From assembly GCF_003086895.1 (NCBI RefSeq), contig NZ_CP026004.1, forward strand, positions 1,400,731 to 1,464,730: DNA of 64,000 bases, in the 5' to 3' direction. This document shows, piece after piece, positions 1 through 9,278 of the stretch. The stretch is from Stenotrophomonas sp. ESTM1D_MKCIP4_1 (lineage in GTDB: Bacteria > Pseudomonadota > Gammaproteobacteria > Xanthomonadales > Xanthomonadaceae). Both the position numbers and the translations under genes were made by a program. The notes under the pieces were generated by a model, which saw nothing but the letters and a program-made list of their open reading frames with translations, did no database searches and was not told the origin of the DNA. Every line of letters starts with the position of its first letter. Position 1 is the first letter of the stretch.

Positions 1-1048
1 CGGTGACGATGCGGGCCATCATGCCCAGCGAATCGGAGGCCAGGCGGCCGGTTTCGCGCACGGCGACGGTGACCGCATCAAGCGGGCCGTAGCGCATCAG
101 GGTGTCGTAGGCAGGGCTGAAGGTGCCCGAGAAGCCGACGCCGATCTGCCAGACCGGCTTGCCCTGGCCGTCCTTGCCCTGCCGCGGGGTGACTTCCAGC
201 GCCAGGCGCTCGCCGCCGCGCAGCACTTCAATCATGCCCGGACCGCCGCGGCGGCCCAGTTCCTGGATCTGTGCGCTGACCTGGTCTGCGCCGTCGATGC
301 GCTGGCCGTCGATGGCGACGATCAGGTCGCCAGGCTGCAGCAGGCCGGCCACGGCCGAATCGGCGGTCAGGCTGTCCACCTGCGCCGGCTGCAGCCATGC
401 CTGCCACTGCAGGCCCGCCAGGCTTGGCACCCGCCGTTCATCGAAGCCGGCAGGCAGCTGCGACAGCGGCAACGTGCGATCGCGGACCTGGTCGCTGCTG
501 TCCAGCACGCGCAGGGTGACGTCGCGCCGGTCCATCGCGGCCGCCGTCAGCGCCATGCTGGCATCGCCCAGGGTGACGACGTCACGGTCGTCCACGCGCA
601 GCACGCGGTCGCCACCGGCCAGGCCGGCGCTGGCGGCGATGCCGGTCGTGCGGCCGATGGTGGCCGAGTAATCCTGCTTGCCGATGACGAACATCGCCCA
701 CAGCAGCAGGATGCACAGCAGCAGGTTGGCGATCGGGCCGGCGGCAACAATGGCGATGCGCTGCCAGACCGTCTTGTGGTTGAAGGCCTGCCCCCGCTCA
801 TGGGGGTGTACCTCGACCTCGCGCTCGTCGAGGAACTTCACATACCCGCCCAGAGGCAGGGCGGCGATGGCGAATTCGGTGCCGTGCCTGTCGCGGCGCG
901 ACCACAGCGGGCGGCCGAAGCCCACCGAGAAGCGCAGCACCTTGACCCCACAGAGCCGGCCCACCGCGTAGTGCCCGAACTCGTGGAAGGTGACCAGCAG
1001 CCCGAGGCTGACGATCATCCACCAGACCGATCCGATGAAGTCAGTCAT
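1..1048 (-). CDS. rseP: RseP site-2 intramembrane zinc protease (3' end cut by window)
   Basis: Inner-membrane metalloprotease that by family knowledge cuts anti-sigma factor RseA after the first DegS cut, releasing sigma-E. The frame opens at an ATG ending at 1048 and stays open to the window edge, so the C-terminus is missing. The zinc motif HEFGH lies at residues 22-26 inside the first membrane segment, followed by a second hydrophobic segment (IAIVAAGPIANLLLCILLLW) and PDZ-like sequence with LQPGDLIVAIDG. It is the last visible gene of the pyrH-frr-uppS-cdsA-dxr run, 55 bp after dxr, which is the usual order in proteobacteria. Identification is firm; only the missing end is unseen. Confidence 0.95.
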   Translation of the reverse strand, partial: MTDFIGSVWWMIVSLGLLVTFHEFGHYAVGRLCGVKVLRFSVGFGRPLWSRRDRHGTEFAIAALPLGGYVKFLDEREVEVHPHERGQAFNHKTVWQRIAIVAAGPIANLLLCILLLWAMFVIGKQDYSATIGRTTGIAASAGLAGGDRVLRVDDRDVVTLGDASMALTAAAMDRRDVTLRVLDSSDQVRDRTLPLSQLPAGFDERRVPSLAGLQWQAWLQPAQVDSLTADSAVAGLLQPGDLIVAIDGQRIDGADQVSAQIQELGRRGGPGMIEVLRGGERLALEVTPRQGKDGQGKPVWQIGVGFSGTFSPAYDTLMRYGPLDAVTVAVRETGRLASDSLGMMARIVT

Positions 1049-1103
1049 GCAGGCTCACGGTGGCAGGCGATGGCGGCGGCGTCATGCGATAGGGGCGTGG
1101 CGT

Positions 1104-2294
1104 TCAGGCGGCGTCGATGGCGTTGAGGGTCAACTGGCGGGCCCGCTTGTCGGCGGACAACAGGCCGTCCAGTGTATCGGCTGCTTCGGTCGGCAGTGTT
1201 GAAAGAGCGTTAGCAACCAGCGCGGGAATGCTCAGGAAACCGATCCTGCCCTGAAGAAACGCTGAAACAGCCTCTTCATTGGCGGCATTCAGCACCGCCG
1301 GTGCGGTACCGCCGGCCTGCATGGCCTGCCAGGCCAGCGCCAGGCAGGGGAACGCTTCAGTATCCGGGGCTTCAAAATCGAGGCGTCCCTGGGCCAGCAG
1401 GTCCAGCCCGGACACGCCGGACTCGATACGCTGCGGCCAGCCCAGGCCGACCGCCAGGGTAGTACGCATGTCCGGCAGGCCCAGCTGGGCCAGGGTCGAG
1501 CCGTCAACGAACTCGACCAGCGAATGCACCAGGCTCTGCGGATGCACCAGCACCTCGATGCGCTCGCCGGGCACCTTGAACAGGTGGTGGGCCTCGATGA
1601 CTTCCAGGCCCTTGTTCATCAACGTCGCCGAATCGACCGAGATCTTCGGGCCCATGGACCACTTCGGGTGGGCAACGGCCTGGGCCGGGGTGACCTGTTC
1701 CAGCTCGGCGCGGCGGCGGCCCCGGAACGGACCGCCGGAGGCGGTCAGCAGGATCCGGCGCACGCCGGCTCCGTCCAGGCTGGCATCGCGCGAGCGCAGG
1801 CACTGGAAGATCGCGCTGTGCTCGCTGTCGATCGGGATGATCTCGGCGCCGGCACGCTCGGCGGTGCGGGTCAGCAGTTCGCCGGCCAGCACCAGCGATT
1901 CCTTGTTGGCCAGCAGGATGCGCTTGCCGGCGGCGGCGGCGGCCAGGGTCGAGGACAGCCCGGCTGCCCCGACGATGGCGGCCACCACGGTGTCGCAGGC
2001 ATCGCTGGCAGCCAGCTGGTCCAGCGCCGCGGCACCGGCATGGGCCTCGGTGGCCAGGCCGGCGTCGCGCAGCCCATCGCGCAGGGTGGCGTACAGGCTG
2101 TCATCGGCGATGACCGCATGCGCGGGGCGGTGCTGGCGGCACAGTTCCAGCAGGGCCTCCACCTGGCGGCCGGCGGCAAGCACGGTCGCCTGGTAGCGCT
2201 GCGGGTGGCGTGCGATCACGTCCAGCGTGGAGGCGCCAATCGAGCCGGTGGCGCCGAACACGGCGACCCGGCGCAGGTCTGCAACAGCATCCAT
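1104..2294 (-). CDS. dxr: 1-deoxy-D-xylulose 5-phosphate reductoisomerase
   Basis: Converts 1-deoxy-D-xylulose 5-phosphate to 2-C-methyl-D-erythritol 4-phosphate with NADPH, the first committed step of the MEP isoprenoid pathway. The 396-residue product has the usual family length. It opens with the nucleotide-binding motif GATGSIG near residue 12 and holds the metal/substrate motif SEHSAIFQ and the loop [18 protein letters not shown]. The open frame runs further upstream into cdsA, but the ATG at 2294, two bases after the cdsA stop, gives the family N-terminus [18 protein letters not shown]. It is translationally linked to cdsA and feeds undecaprenyl phosphate synthesis together with UppS in the same operon. 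Confidence 0.96.
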   Translation of the reverse strand: MDAVADLRRVAVFGATGSIGASTLDVIARHPQRYQATVLAAGRQVEALLELCRQHRPAHAVIADDSLYATLRDGLRDAGLATEAHAGAAALDQLAASDACDTVVAAIVGAAGLSSTLAAAAAGKRILLANKESLVLAGELLTRTAERAGAEIIPIDSEHSAIFQCLRSRDASLDGAGVRRILLTASGGPFRGRRRAELEQVTPAQAVAHPKWSMGPKISVDSATLMNKGLEVIEAHHLFKVPGERIEVLVHPQSLVHSLVEFVDGSTLAQLGLPDMRTTLAVGLGWPQRIESGVSGLDLLAQGRLDFEAPDTEAFPCLALAWQAMQAGGTAPAVLNAANEEAVSAFLQGRIGFLSIPALVANALSTLPTEAADTLDGLLSADKRARQLTLNAIDAA

Positions 2295-2296
2295 GG

Positions 2297-3133
2297 TCAG
2301 AATCCGAAGATTTCCTTGCCCAGCGCGAACACCGGCAGGGCGGCCAGCACACCGTCGACGCGGTCCAGCACGCCGCCGTGGCCAGGAATGAGGTGGCCCG
2401 AGTCCTTGGCGCCGGCATGGCGCTTGATCAGGCTTTCGTACAGGTCGCCCAGTACCGAGGCGAACACGGCCACCACCGAGGTGACCAGCAGGCCCGGCAG
2501 GTGCGCCAGATCCACCCCGGCCAGCCAGCCCAGGCCCACCGCGACGGCAACGCCGGCCAGCAGGCCGCCGAACAGGCCTTCCCAGGTCTTGTTGGGGCTG
2601 ATGCGCGGGGCCAGCTTGTGCTTGCCGAAATGGCGGCCGGCGAAATAGGCGCCCGAATCGGCGGCCCACACCAGCGCCAGCGCGGCCAGCAGCCACAGGT
2701 GGCCCTGGTGGCCGGGCGGATCACCGCCGGCATGGATCAGCACCAGCGAGGCCCAGGCCGGGACGATGGCCAGGGTGCCGGCAAGCAGCTTGAGGATGCG
2801 TGCCGGGCTGCCCGGCTGCGCGCCGAAGGTGAAGAAGCGCAGCCAGACCAGGGCGGCCAGCCACCACCCCACGCCGACCAGGGTGGCCAGCTGGAACAGC
2901 ACCAGCGAACTGCCGTCGGCCCACACCATCAGCACCATCAGCAGCAGGTTCAGCACCAGCAGCACGGTACGGGCCAGGGTATCTTCGATGCCGGCCAGCT
3001 TCAGCCATTCCCACAGGCCGATCAGGAACACGGCGGCGGCGGCGGCAGCCAGCCACTGGGTGGGCAGCAGCAGGATCGCGGCGATGGCCACCGGCGCCAT
3101 GATCAGCGCGGCGAGAACTCGGGTCTTGGTCAT
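2297..3133 (-). CDS. cdsA: phosphatidate cytidylyltransferase (CDP-diacylglycerol synthase)
   Basis: Integral membrane enzyme that makes CDP-diacylglycerol from phosphatidate and CTP, the branch point of phospholipid synthesis. The 278-residue product has about eight hydrophobic segments and the C-terminal CdsA signature, read here as [21 protein letters not shown] followed by LDRVD. The ATG at 3133 overlaps the uppS stop by four bases (ATGA), so translation is probably coupled. Downstream it is almost fused to dxr, with a two-base gap. Length and signature match the family. Confidence 0.95.
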   Translation of the reverse strand: MTKTRVLAALIMAPVAIAAILLLPTQWLAAAAAAVFLIGLWEWLKLAGIEDTLARTVLLVLNLLLMVLMVWADGSSLVLFQLATLVGVGWWLAALVWLRFFTFGAQPGSPARILKLLAGTLAIVPAWASLVLIHAGGDPPGHQGHLWLLAALALVWAADSGAYFAGRHFGKHKLAPRISPNKTWEGLFGGLLAGVAVAVGLGWLAGVDLAHLPGLLVTSVVAVFASVLGDLYESLIKRHAGAKDSGHLIPGHGGVLDRVDGVLAALPVFALGKEIFGF

Positions 3134-3897
3134 GGGCTGGGCGTCTCGGTGGCCAGGGCGGCGATCTGGGCGCTGGTCAGGCCGAAGCGGCGCTCACGGC
3201 TGGCAAAGGCGTCCAGCGCCTGCTGCAGTTGCCCGGCATCGAAGTCCGGCCACAGTGCCTCGGTGAACCACAGTTCGGTATACGCCAGCTGCCACAGCAG
3301 GAAGTTGCTGATGCGGGTATCGCCACCGGTACGGATGAACAGGTCCGGCGGCGGCAGGTCGGCCAGGGCGACCTGGCGGCCCAGCAGCGATTCGTCGATC
3401 TGCTCGGGCAGCAGGCGGCCGGCGGCTACTTCCGCCGCCAGCGCACGGGCGGCGCGGGCGATGTCCTGGCGGCCACCGTAACTGGCGGCGATCGACAGGG
3501 TCAGCGTGGTGTTGTCGGCGGTGCGCTGTTCGGCCAGCTGCATGCGGCTGACCAGCCCGGCGCCGAAGCGCTCGCGGTCGCCGATGAAGCGCACGCGCAC
3601 GCCGCGGCGGTGCAGCTCGTCCACTTCACGGTCGAGCGCGCCGAGGAACAGCTTCATCAGGGCATCGACTTCTTCCTGCGGGCGGCCCCAGTTCTCGCTG
3701 GAGAACGCGAACAGGGTCAGCGCCGGGATGCCCAGTTCAAGGCAGCGGTCGATGGTACGGTTGACCGCGCGCGCACCGGCACGGTGGCCGATCACGCGCG
3801 GGCGGCGGCGCTGCTGTGCCCAGCGTCCGTTGCCATCCATGATGATGGCAACGTGGCGGGGCAGGGCGGCCGGCAACGGAGGCGGGACTGAAGGCAT
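3130..3897 (-). CDS. uppS: undecaprenyl diphosphate synthase (cis-prenyltransferase)
   Basis: Adds isopentenyl units in cis to farnesyl diphosphate to give undecaprenyl diphosphate, the lipid carrier for peptidoglycan and O-antigen. The 255-residue protein carries the N-terminal motif HVAIIMDGNGRWA with the catalytic Asp, the FAFSSENWGRP region and the C-terminal RTGGDTRISNFLLWQ and YTELWFTEALWPDF motifs, all classic for the family. The start at 3897 is five bases after the frr stop. The 3' end overlaps cdsA by four bases. Family and function are unambiguous. Confidence 0.97.
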   Translation of the reverse strand: MPSVPPPLPAALPRHVAIIMDGNGRWAQQRRRPRVIGHRAGARAVNRTIDRCLELGIPALTLFAFSSENWGRPQEEVDALMKLFLGALDREVDELHRRGVRVRFIGDRERFGAGLVSRMQLAEQRTADNTTLTLSIAASYGGRQDIARAARALAAEVAAGRLLPEQIDESLLGRQVALADLPPPDLFIRTGGDTRISNFLLWQLAYTELWFTEALWPDFDAGQLQQALDAFASRERRFGLTSAQIAALATETPSP

Positions 3898-3902
3898 CGA
3901 CT

Positions 3903-4457
3903 TCAGACCGACAACAGTTCCTTTTCCTTGTCGGCGACGACCTTGTCGACGTCCTTGATGCTGGTGTCGGTCAGCTTCTGGATGTCGTCTTCGCCGCGCT
4001 TCTTCTCGTCTTCGCTGATGGCCTTGTCCTTGACCAGCTTGGCGATTTCCTTGTTCGCATCCTGGCGGATGTTGCGCACGGCGATCTTGGCGCCTTCGCC
4101 TTCCTTCTGCACCTGCTTGACCAGTTCCTTGCGGCGCTCTTCGGTCGGCGGCGGCATGTTGATGCGGATGGCAGCGCCCAGCGTGTTCGGGGTGAACTCG
4201 TGGTTGTACAGGCCCTTCTCGATTTCCTTGATCATGCTCTTGTCGAAGGGCGTGACCAGCAGCGAGTGGGCATCGGCGTTGGAGATCGACGCGACCTGGT
4301 TCAGCGGGGTGCTGGCGTTGCCGTAGGCATTGACCGTGACGCGGTCCAGCAGGGCGGGAGTGGCACGCCCGGTGCGGATCGAGGTGAGGGTGTGCTTCAG
4401 AGCGTCGATGCTCTTGGCCATGCGCGTCTGCGCGTTGTTCTTGATGTCGTTGAGCAT
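3903..4457 (-). CDS. frr: ribosome recycling factor
   Basis: Splits post-termination ribosomes together with EF-G. The 184-residue product is of standard length and shows the conserved blocks DALKHTLTSIRTGRATPALLD and INMPPPTEERRKELVKQV. The frame is open 48 codons further upstream, but the ATG at 4457 gives the conserved RRF N-terminus (MLNDIKNNAQTRMAKSI), and the extension does not look coded. It lies between pyrH (97 bp upstream) and uppS, the order seen in many Gram-negative genomes. Confidence 0.97.
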   Translation of the reverse strand: MLNDIKNNAQTRMAKSIDALKHTLTSIRTGRATPALLDRVTVNAYGNASTPLNQVASISNADAHSLLVTPFDKSMIKEIEKGLYNHEFTPNTLGAAIRINMPPPTEERRKELVKQVQKEGEGAKIAVRNIRQDANKEIAKLVKDKAISEDEKKRGEDDIQKLTDTSIKDVDKVVADKEKELLSV

Positions 4458-4554
4458 CGCCCGGGTCCTGGATGTAACTGGAATCGGGCGATTATAGGCG
4501 AATACGGGACGCTGCCGGGCCTGAATCGGCCCGCAGCACCCCTGGCGCTCAGGC

Positions 4555-5283
4555 TCAGGCCGGGTCGCGGCCCTGGACCAGGGTGCCGATGTTGGCGCCA
4601 CCCAGGATCTTCAGCAGTTCGCCCGGCTGGCCCATGTCGAACACGCGCATCGGCAGGTCGCTGTCACGGGCCAGCGCGAAGGCGGCCGTATCCATCACTT
4701 CCAGGCCGCGACGGATCACTTCGTCGTAGCTCAGGCTGTCGAAGCGGACCGCATCGCTGTGCTTGTTGGGGTCCTTGTCGTACACGCCATCGACCTTGGT
4801 GGCCTTCAGCAGCAGGTCTGCGCCGATCTCGATCGCACGCAGCGCGGCGCCCGAATCGGTGGTGAAGAACGGGCTGCCGACGCCGGCGGCGAAGATCACC
4901 AGGCGGCCCTTTTCCAGGTGGCGGATGGCGCGGCGGCGGATGTAGTCCTCGCACACGTCATTGATCTTGATGGCGCTCATCACGCGGGCCTTGGCGCCGA
5001 GCTTCTCCAGCGCGTCCTGCATGGCCAGCGCGTTGATGACCGTGGCCAGCATGCCCATCTGGTCGCCGGTGACGCGGTCCATGCCGCCTGCGGCCAGGCC
5101 GGCGCCGCGGAAGATGTTGCCGCCGCCGATCACCAGCGCCACTTCGGCGCCCGCCTGCTGGGCCTCGATCACTTCACGGGCCAGGCGGTTGATGATCTTC
5201 GGGTCGATGCCGTAGTCCTCGTCTCCCATCAGCGCCTCCCCGGACAGTTTCAGAAGGATGCGGCGATAGGCGAGCTTGGACAT
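4555..5283 (-). CDS. pyrH: UMP kinase
   Basis: Phosphorylates UMP to UDP in pyrimidine nucleotide synthesis; a hexameric cytoplasmic enzyme of the amino acid kinase fold, unlike eukaryotic UMP/CMP kinase. The 242 residues include the N-terminal [13 protein letters not shown], the glycine-rich [32 protein letters not shown] and [11 protein letters not shown], all diagnostic. In most relatives pyrH follows tsf directly; here a regulator gene sits between them. The start at 5283 gives the standard N-terminus [15 protein letters not shown]. Confidence 0.97.
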   Translation of the reverse strand: MSKLAYRRILLKLSGEALMGDEDYGIDPKIINRLAREVIEAQQAGAEVALVIGGGNIFRGAGLAAGGMDRVTGDQMGMLATVINALAMQDALEKLGAKARVMSAIKINDVCEDYIRRRAIRHLEKGRLVIFAAGVGSPFFTTDSGAALRAIEIGADLLLKATKVDGVYDKDPNKHSDAVRFDSLSYDEVIRRGLEVMDTAAFALARDSDLPMRVFDMGQPGELLKILGGANIGTLVQGRDPA

Positions 5284-5402
5284 ATGGACCTCGTGAGCGT
5301 GGAAATCGCGGGGGATTCTACGCGCATGCGGCGCGCGGCCAAAGCATTTTGTGCACTGCGGCGCAGATGGTCACACCGCCCCGTTCAGCCGGGGCGGCCG
5401 GT

Positions 5403-6941
5403 TCAGCCCAGTTCCGCGCCTGCGGTGGCAGACAGCTCATCATGCCCCAGTTCACCGGGCGAGCGTGCGATGACGCGGTTGCGGCCCAGGTTCTTGGAGC
5501 GGTACAGCACGTCATCGGCGGCGCGCAGCAGGTCCTGCACGCCGGCAAAGCGCTCGTAGCCGCCCTGCGTGGCCACGCCGGCCGAGAAGGTCACGAACAG
5601 GGGGCCGCTTTCCAGTTCAACCATCGGCGTGGAGACGATGTTGGCCAGCACGCGGCGGATCACGTCCAGGGCGACCGCTTCGCTGGTATTGGGCAGCAGC
5701 GCAACGAACTCCTCGCCGCCGAAGCGGGCCACCGTGTCGCTGTTGCGCAGCTGGCCCTGCAGCTTGCTGGCGAACGCGCGCAGCACCTCGTCACCGGTCA
5801 GGTGGCCGTGGGCGTCGTTGATCTTCTTGAAATCGTCCAGGTCGATGAAGGCCACCGACAGCGGCCAGCCATGGCGGCCGGCGCGCTGGAACTCCTGGTC
5901 GAGCACGGTTTCCAGCTGGCGGCGGTTGAGCACGCCGGTCAGGGCGTCGCGGTGGGCCTGGTCGGCCAGGCGCTTGGCCCGGGCCTCGAACTCGTCGGCA
6001 CGGCGGCGCGCCTGCTCGGCATCCTGCATCTCGCGCAGGTTGCGCAGCGTGGTCAGTTCCTGCGCATGGTCGATCAACTCGCGCACGCGGGAGGGGGAGC
6101 TCAGGCCGGTCTCGAACAGGCTGGCGATGTCCGGCAGTGCTTCGCTGATCCGTGCAAGCACCTGGTCGAAGCGGGCGCTGTCCAGCTGCAGGCGCTCGTG
6201 TACGTCGTGCAGGGCGCGTTCGCGGGCGGCGTCGGCATCGGCGTCCAGCCAGATGTCGGCGACCGCGCCGGAGAGCTGCACGCAGGCCTGGAAGGCGTTG
6301 TCGATGGCGGGCTCGGACTCGCTCAGGCGGATGCTGTCCACCAGGTAGCGTGGCAGGCCCCACTGCTCGGCCACCCAGGCGCCGACCTCTGCGTGGGTGC
6401 AGCCCAGCTCCTCGCGCTCGCGGGCGACCAGGTCCAGGTTGTCACCGGCTTCGCGCAGCAGCGGCAGGTAGCGGTCGGATTCGGCCTGTGCCAGGCACAG
6501 CACCCCCATGTCCTGCAGCAGGCCGGCCAGCATCAGCTCTTCCAGCCGGCGCAGGCCGCGGGCCTGGCCCAGCTGGCTGGCGGCCAGGGCGCTGAGGATG
6601 CTGCGCTTCCACGCGCGCTGGCGCAGGTCGTGGTCGGCACCACTGCCGCCGGTCAGGCCCTGGGTAACCGTGAAGCCCAGCGCCAGGCTGATCGTGGCGT
6701 TGAGGCCGAGCATGGTCAGGGCCTGGCCAAGGTTCTCGATGCGGCGCCGGCTGGCGTACAGCGGCGAGTTGGCGATGCGCAGCATGCGAGCACTCAGCGC
6801 CATGTCGATGGCGATGATGTCGGCGGCGGTGGCGATATCCGCTTCCGGGTCCTGGGCCAGTTCGATGATGCGCAGGGCAATACCGGGAGGCGAGGGCAGG
6901 TTGCGGCACAGCGCCAGGGCAGCAGTCAGCTCAGGAGGCAT
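5403..6941 (-). CDS. HDOD-domain diguanylate cyclase (HDOD-GGDEF)
   Basis: Predicted cytoplasmic signalling protein of 512 residues. Residues about 10-215 form an HDOD domain (PSPPGIALRIIELAQDPEAD, ADIIAIDMALSARMLRIANS). A short coiled segment rich in Arg, Ala and Glu follows at about 290-335. A GGDEF domain fills the rest. The active site reads FGGEEF, so cyclic-di-GMP synthesis is possible, and RNSD five residues before it is a complete allosteric I-site. No membrane segment is seen, so the input is probably internal. It is inserted, on the same strand, between tsf and pyrH, which are normally adjacent. Its own promoter is likely, because tsf ends in a strong terminator. Target process unknown. 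Confidence 0.85.
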   Translation of the reverse strand: MPPELTAALALCRNLPSPPGIALRIIELAQDPEADIATAADIIAIDMALSARMLRIANSPLYASRRRIENLGQALTMLGLNATISLALGFTVTQGLTGGSGADHDLRQRAWKRSILSALAASQLGQARGLRRLEELMLAGLLQDMGVLCLAQAESDRYLPLLREAGDNLDLVAREREELGCTHAEVGAWVAEQWGLPRYLVDSIRLSESEPAIDNAFQACVQLSGAVADIWLDADADAARERALHDVHERLQLDSARFDQVLARISEALPDIASLFETGLSSPSRVRELIDHAQELTTLRNLREMQDAEQARRRADEFEARAKRLADQAHRDALTGVLNRRQLETVLDQEFQRAGRHGWPLSVAFIDLDDFKKINDAHGHLTGDEVLRAFASKLQGQLRNSDTVARFGGEEFVALLPNTSEAVALDVIRRVLANIVSTPMVELESGPLFVTFSAGVATQGGYERFAGVQDLLRAADDVLYRSKNLGRNRVIARSPGELGHDELSATAGAELG

Positions 6942-7042
6942 GTCGGATCGTTCAATTCCATTAGGACAAGAATACCTAGGAATGCATCACAGTCTGCGAC
7001 TTCTGTTCCTGTTATGTGATTGCGTATTCCCCTGTGCCGAGT

Positions 7043-7137
7043 ATCGGCTTGAATGGCCGATAACGCAAAGTTCCTTGTTTCCGGTGTGCGCACCAGCGGT
7101 GCGCACCCACAGGAATTGATGGTGTGCACACCCACAG
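7043..7137 (-). promoter_or_regulatory. inverted and direct repeats upstream of the HDOD-GGDEF gene
   Basis: Between the tsf terminator and the regulator gene lie three symmetrical elements: ATCGGC/GCCGAT around a 7-base loop at about 7043-7061, a perfect 9-bp inverted repeat GTGCGCACC/GGTGCGCAC at 7086-7106, and the palindrome GGTGTGCACACC at 7121-7132. The latter two are each followed by the same CCACAGG, so they also form an imperfect direct repeat. They may be operators or mRNA structures for the gene at 5403-6941; no clear sigma-70 boxes were identified. Confidence 0.4.
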
Positions 7138-7156
7138 GCTCACGGGGCAAGCAGGC

Positions 7157-7187
7157 AAAAAAAAAGAGCCGCGGTTTCCCGCGGCTC
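7157..7187 (-). terminator. Rho-independent terminator after tsf
   Basis: On the minus strand a perfect 9-bp stem (GAGCCGCGG with CCGCGGCTC, loop of four) is followed by nine Ts. It lies about 35 bases after the tsf stop and separates rpsB-tsf from the downstream regulator gene. Confidence 0.93.
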
Positions 7188-7221
7188 CTTCTGGTCGTTT
7201 CCGCAGCCCGGGGGGCTGGAA

Positions 7222-8097
7222 TCAGACCTGCATCGCCTTGGCAACTTCGGCGGCGTAGTCTTCCACCACCTTCTCGATGCCTTCGCCAACGACCAGCAGC
7301 TGGAAGCCAGCCACGTCGGCGCCGGCGGCCTTGACCACCTGCTCGACGGTGGTGTCGCCCAGCACGTAGGTCTGGCCGTACAGGGTCACTTCGCTGACGA
7401 TCTTGTTGATCTTGCCGCTGATGATCTTTTCCAGGATGTCGGCCGGCTTGGACTTGTCCTTCTCGGACATCTTGGCCAGTTCGATTTCCTTTTCCTTTTC
7501 CACGAACTCGGCCGGCACATCGGCAGCCTTGTTGTGCGGCGGCTTCAGCGCAGCCACGTGCATGGCCAGGCCGCGGGCCAGCTCGACGTCGCCGCCGATC
7601 AGGTCGACCAGCACGCCGACCTTGCCGTTGGTGTGGACGTAGGCACCGACGTTGCCGGTGGTGTCAACCTTGACCAGGCGACGGATCTGGATGTTTTCAC
7701 CCAGCTTCTGGATCGCGGTGGCGCGGGCTTCTTCGACGGTTTCGCCGGAGGCCAGCTTGGCGGTCTTCAGGGCTTCGGCGTCAGCGGCGCCCGATGCCAG
7801 GGCGGCAGCGGCGACGGCGTCGACGAAGGTCTTGAAGTTGACGTCGTTGGCAACGAAGTCGGTTTCCGAGTTGATCTCGACCAGCACGGCCTTGCCGCCG
7901 TCCTGGGCCAGGCCCAGACGGCCTTCGGCGGCCACGCGGTCAGCCTTCTTGTCGGCCTTGGCGGCGCCCGACTTGCGCAGGGCTTCAGCAGCGGCGTTGA
8001 TGTCGCCGCCGGCTTCGGTCAGCGCCTTCTTGCATTCCATCATGCCGGCGCCGGTGCGCTCGCGCAGTTCCTTGACCAGGGAAGCAGTGATTTCCAC
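7222..8097 (-). CDS. tsf: translation elongation factor Ts
   Basis: Nucleotide exchange factor that regenerates EF-Tu-GTP. The 291-residue product has the N-terminal UBA-like region with the signature [16 protein letters not shown] and the second motif ETDFVAND of the EF-Ts core. The length matches gammaproteobacterial EF-Ts. It is the second gene of rpsB-tsf, starts 126 bp after the rpsB stop and is closed by a strong terminator. Confidence 0.97.
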   Translation of the reverse strand: MEITASLVKELRERTGAGMMECKKALTEAGGDINAAAEALRKSGAAKADKKADRVAAEGRLGLAQDGGKAVLVEINSETDFVANDVNFKTFVDAVAAAALASGAADAEALKTAKLASGETVEEARATAIQKLGENIQIRRLVKVDTTGNVGAYVHTNGKVGVLVDLIGGDVELARGLAMHVAALKPPHNKAADVPAEFVEKEKEIELAKMSEKDKSKPADILEKIISGKINKIVSEVTLYGQTYVLGDTTVEQVVKAAGADVAGFQLLVVGEGIEKVVEDYAAEVAKAMQV

Positions 8098-8223
8098 GGG
8101 ATTACCTCACGAAAGAAAGGGGTAGGGCCGGCATGGTGGCCGGCCCGTGTGACACGGTCCTGTCACGCGCCGAAGGCTGCGCGCAGGGAGGGTGGACGCC
8201 GGGCGTCCACCCCGGGGCCTGGA
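8098..8223 (-). other. rpsB-tsf intergenic region with two hairpins
   Basis: The 126-bp gap contains a GC-rich hairpin around 8127-8148 (GGGCCGGC ... GCCGGCCC) and another at about 8190-8213 (GGTGGACGCC/GGCGTCCACC). Neither has a run of Ts. In many bacteria the rpsB-tsf gap carries a partial terminator that adjusts EF-Ts relative to S2; these hairpins could do this or protect the mRNA. That role is inferred. Confidence 0.45.
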
Positions 8224-9030
8224 TCAGGCCTGGGCGTCGTCGCCCTTCTTGGCAGCCTTCTTCGCCGGAGCGCGGCGGGCAGCCTTGTCTTCGCCTTCAG
8301 CAGCAGCGTCGGCGAACTCTTCTTCACGCACCGAAGCAGCGTGCGGAGCAGCAGCCTTGCCTTCCAGCACGGCGTCGGCAGCGGCGCGGGCGTACAGCTG
8401 CACAGCGCGGATGGCGTCGTCGTTGCCCGGGATCGCGTAGTCGACCAGTTCCGGGTTGTAGTTGGTATCGACCACGGCGATGACCGGGATGCCCAGCTTC
8501 TTGGCTTCCTTGATCGCGATGTCTTCGTGGCCGATGTCGATCACGAAGATGGCGTCCGGCAGACGGTTCATGTCCTTGATGCCGCCCAGCGAGGCTTCCA
8601 GCTTGTCGCGCTCGCGACGCAGGCCCAGCACTTCGTGCTTGACCAGCTTCTCGAAGGTGCCGTCGGTTTCACCGGCTTCCAGTTCCTTCAGGCGGGCAAC
8701 CGACTGCTTGACGGTACGGAAGTTGGTCAGGGTGCCGCCCAGCCAACGCTGGTTCATGAACGGCATGCCGCAACGCTCGGCTTCTTCGCGGATGGTTTCG
8801 CGGGCGCTGCGCTTGGTGCCCAGGAACAGGACGGTGCCGCGCTTCTGGGCAACCGACGAGATGAAGTTCATCGCATCGTTGAACAGCGGGACGGTCTTTT
8901 CCAGGTTGATGATGTGGATCTTGCCGCGGGCGCCGAAGATGTACGGAGCCATCTTGGGGTTCCAGTAGCGGGTCTGGTGGCCGAAGTGGACGCCGGCTTC
9001 CAGCATCTGACGCATGGTGACCTGGGGCAT
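8224..9030 (-). CDS. rpsB: 30S ribosomal protein S2
   Basis: Small-subunit ribosomal protein. The 268-residue product begins [20 protein letters not shown] and contains the S2 signatures [20 protein letters not shown] and [19 protein letters not shown]. The open frame extends upstream, but the ATG at 9030 is preceded by the Shine-Dalgarno GGAG seven bases away and gives the family start. The C-terminal 35 or so residues are Ala, Lys and acidic-rich, a tail typical of Xanthomonadaceae S2. It is first in the rpsB-tsf unit. Confidence 0.97.
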   Translation of the reverse strand: MPQVTMRQMLEAGVHFGHQTRYWNPKMAPYIFGARGKIHIINLEKTVPLFNDAMNFISSVAQKRGTVLFLGTKRSARETIREEAERCGMPFMNQRWLGGTLTNFRTVKQSVARLKELEAGETDGTFEKLVKHEVLGLRRERDKLEASLGGIKDMNRLPDAIFVIDIGHEDIAIKEAKKLGIPVIAVVDTNYNPELVDYAIPGNDDAIRAVQLYARAAADAVLEGKAAAPHAASVREEEFADAAAEGEDKAARRAPAKKAAKKGDDAQA

Positions 9031-9278
9031 TGCAAAACTCCTGATGGGGAACCGGCGATTCCGCCCGCGGGATAGGTATGCGGGACGCGTGGAAGCGCGG
9101 ATGGTTCCGGGGTTGGGCTTCCCTGTTGCCTCCGTGGCCGAACTCCTTGCGGAGCACCCCGGCACGGATGGGGGCAGCAGGTGTGGATTCGCCGATGACG
9201 TACGGCGTGGACGGTGTTCCGCGCACAGGGCGGCAGGACATCCGGGCAATTATAGCCCGCTGGTGGCGCTCACTGCAA
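9031..9278 (-). promoter_or_regulatory. rpsB promoter and long 5' leader
   Basis: Minus-strand boxes TTGCAG (9273-9278) and TATAAT (9249-9254) are 18 bp apart and would start transcription near 9241, giving a leader of about 210 nt before rpsB. A long structured leader is expected, because S2 represses its own mRNA in other gammaproteobacteria. The -10 box overlaps the stop codon of the upstream pilus chaperone gene, so rpsB starts exactly where the pilus operon ends. Which leader hairpin binds S2 was not resolved. Confidence 0.65.

Noticed and set aside
1104..2696. A 530-residue version of Dxr starting inside cdsA
   Set aside because: The first 134 residues are cdsA in another frame; the family start lies at 2294.
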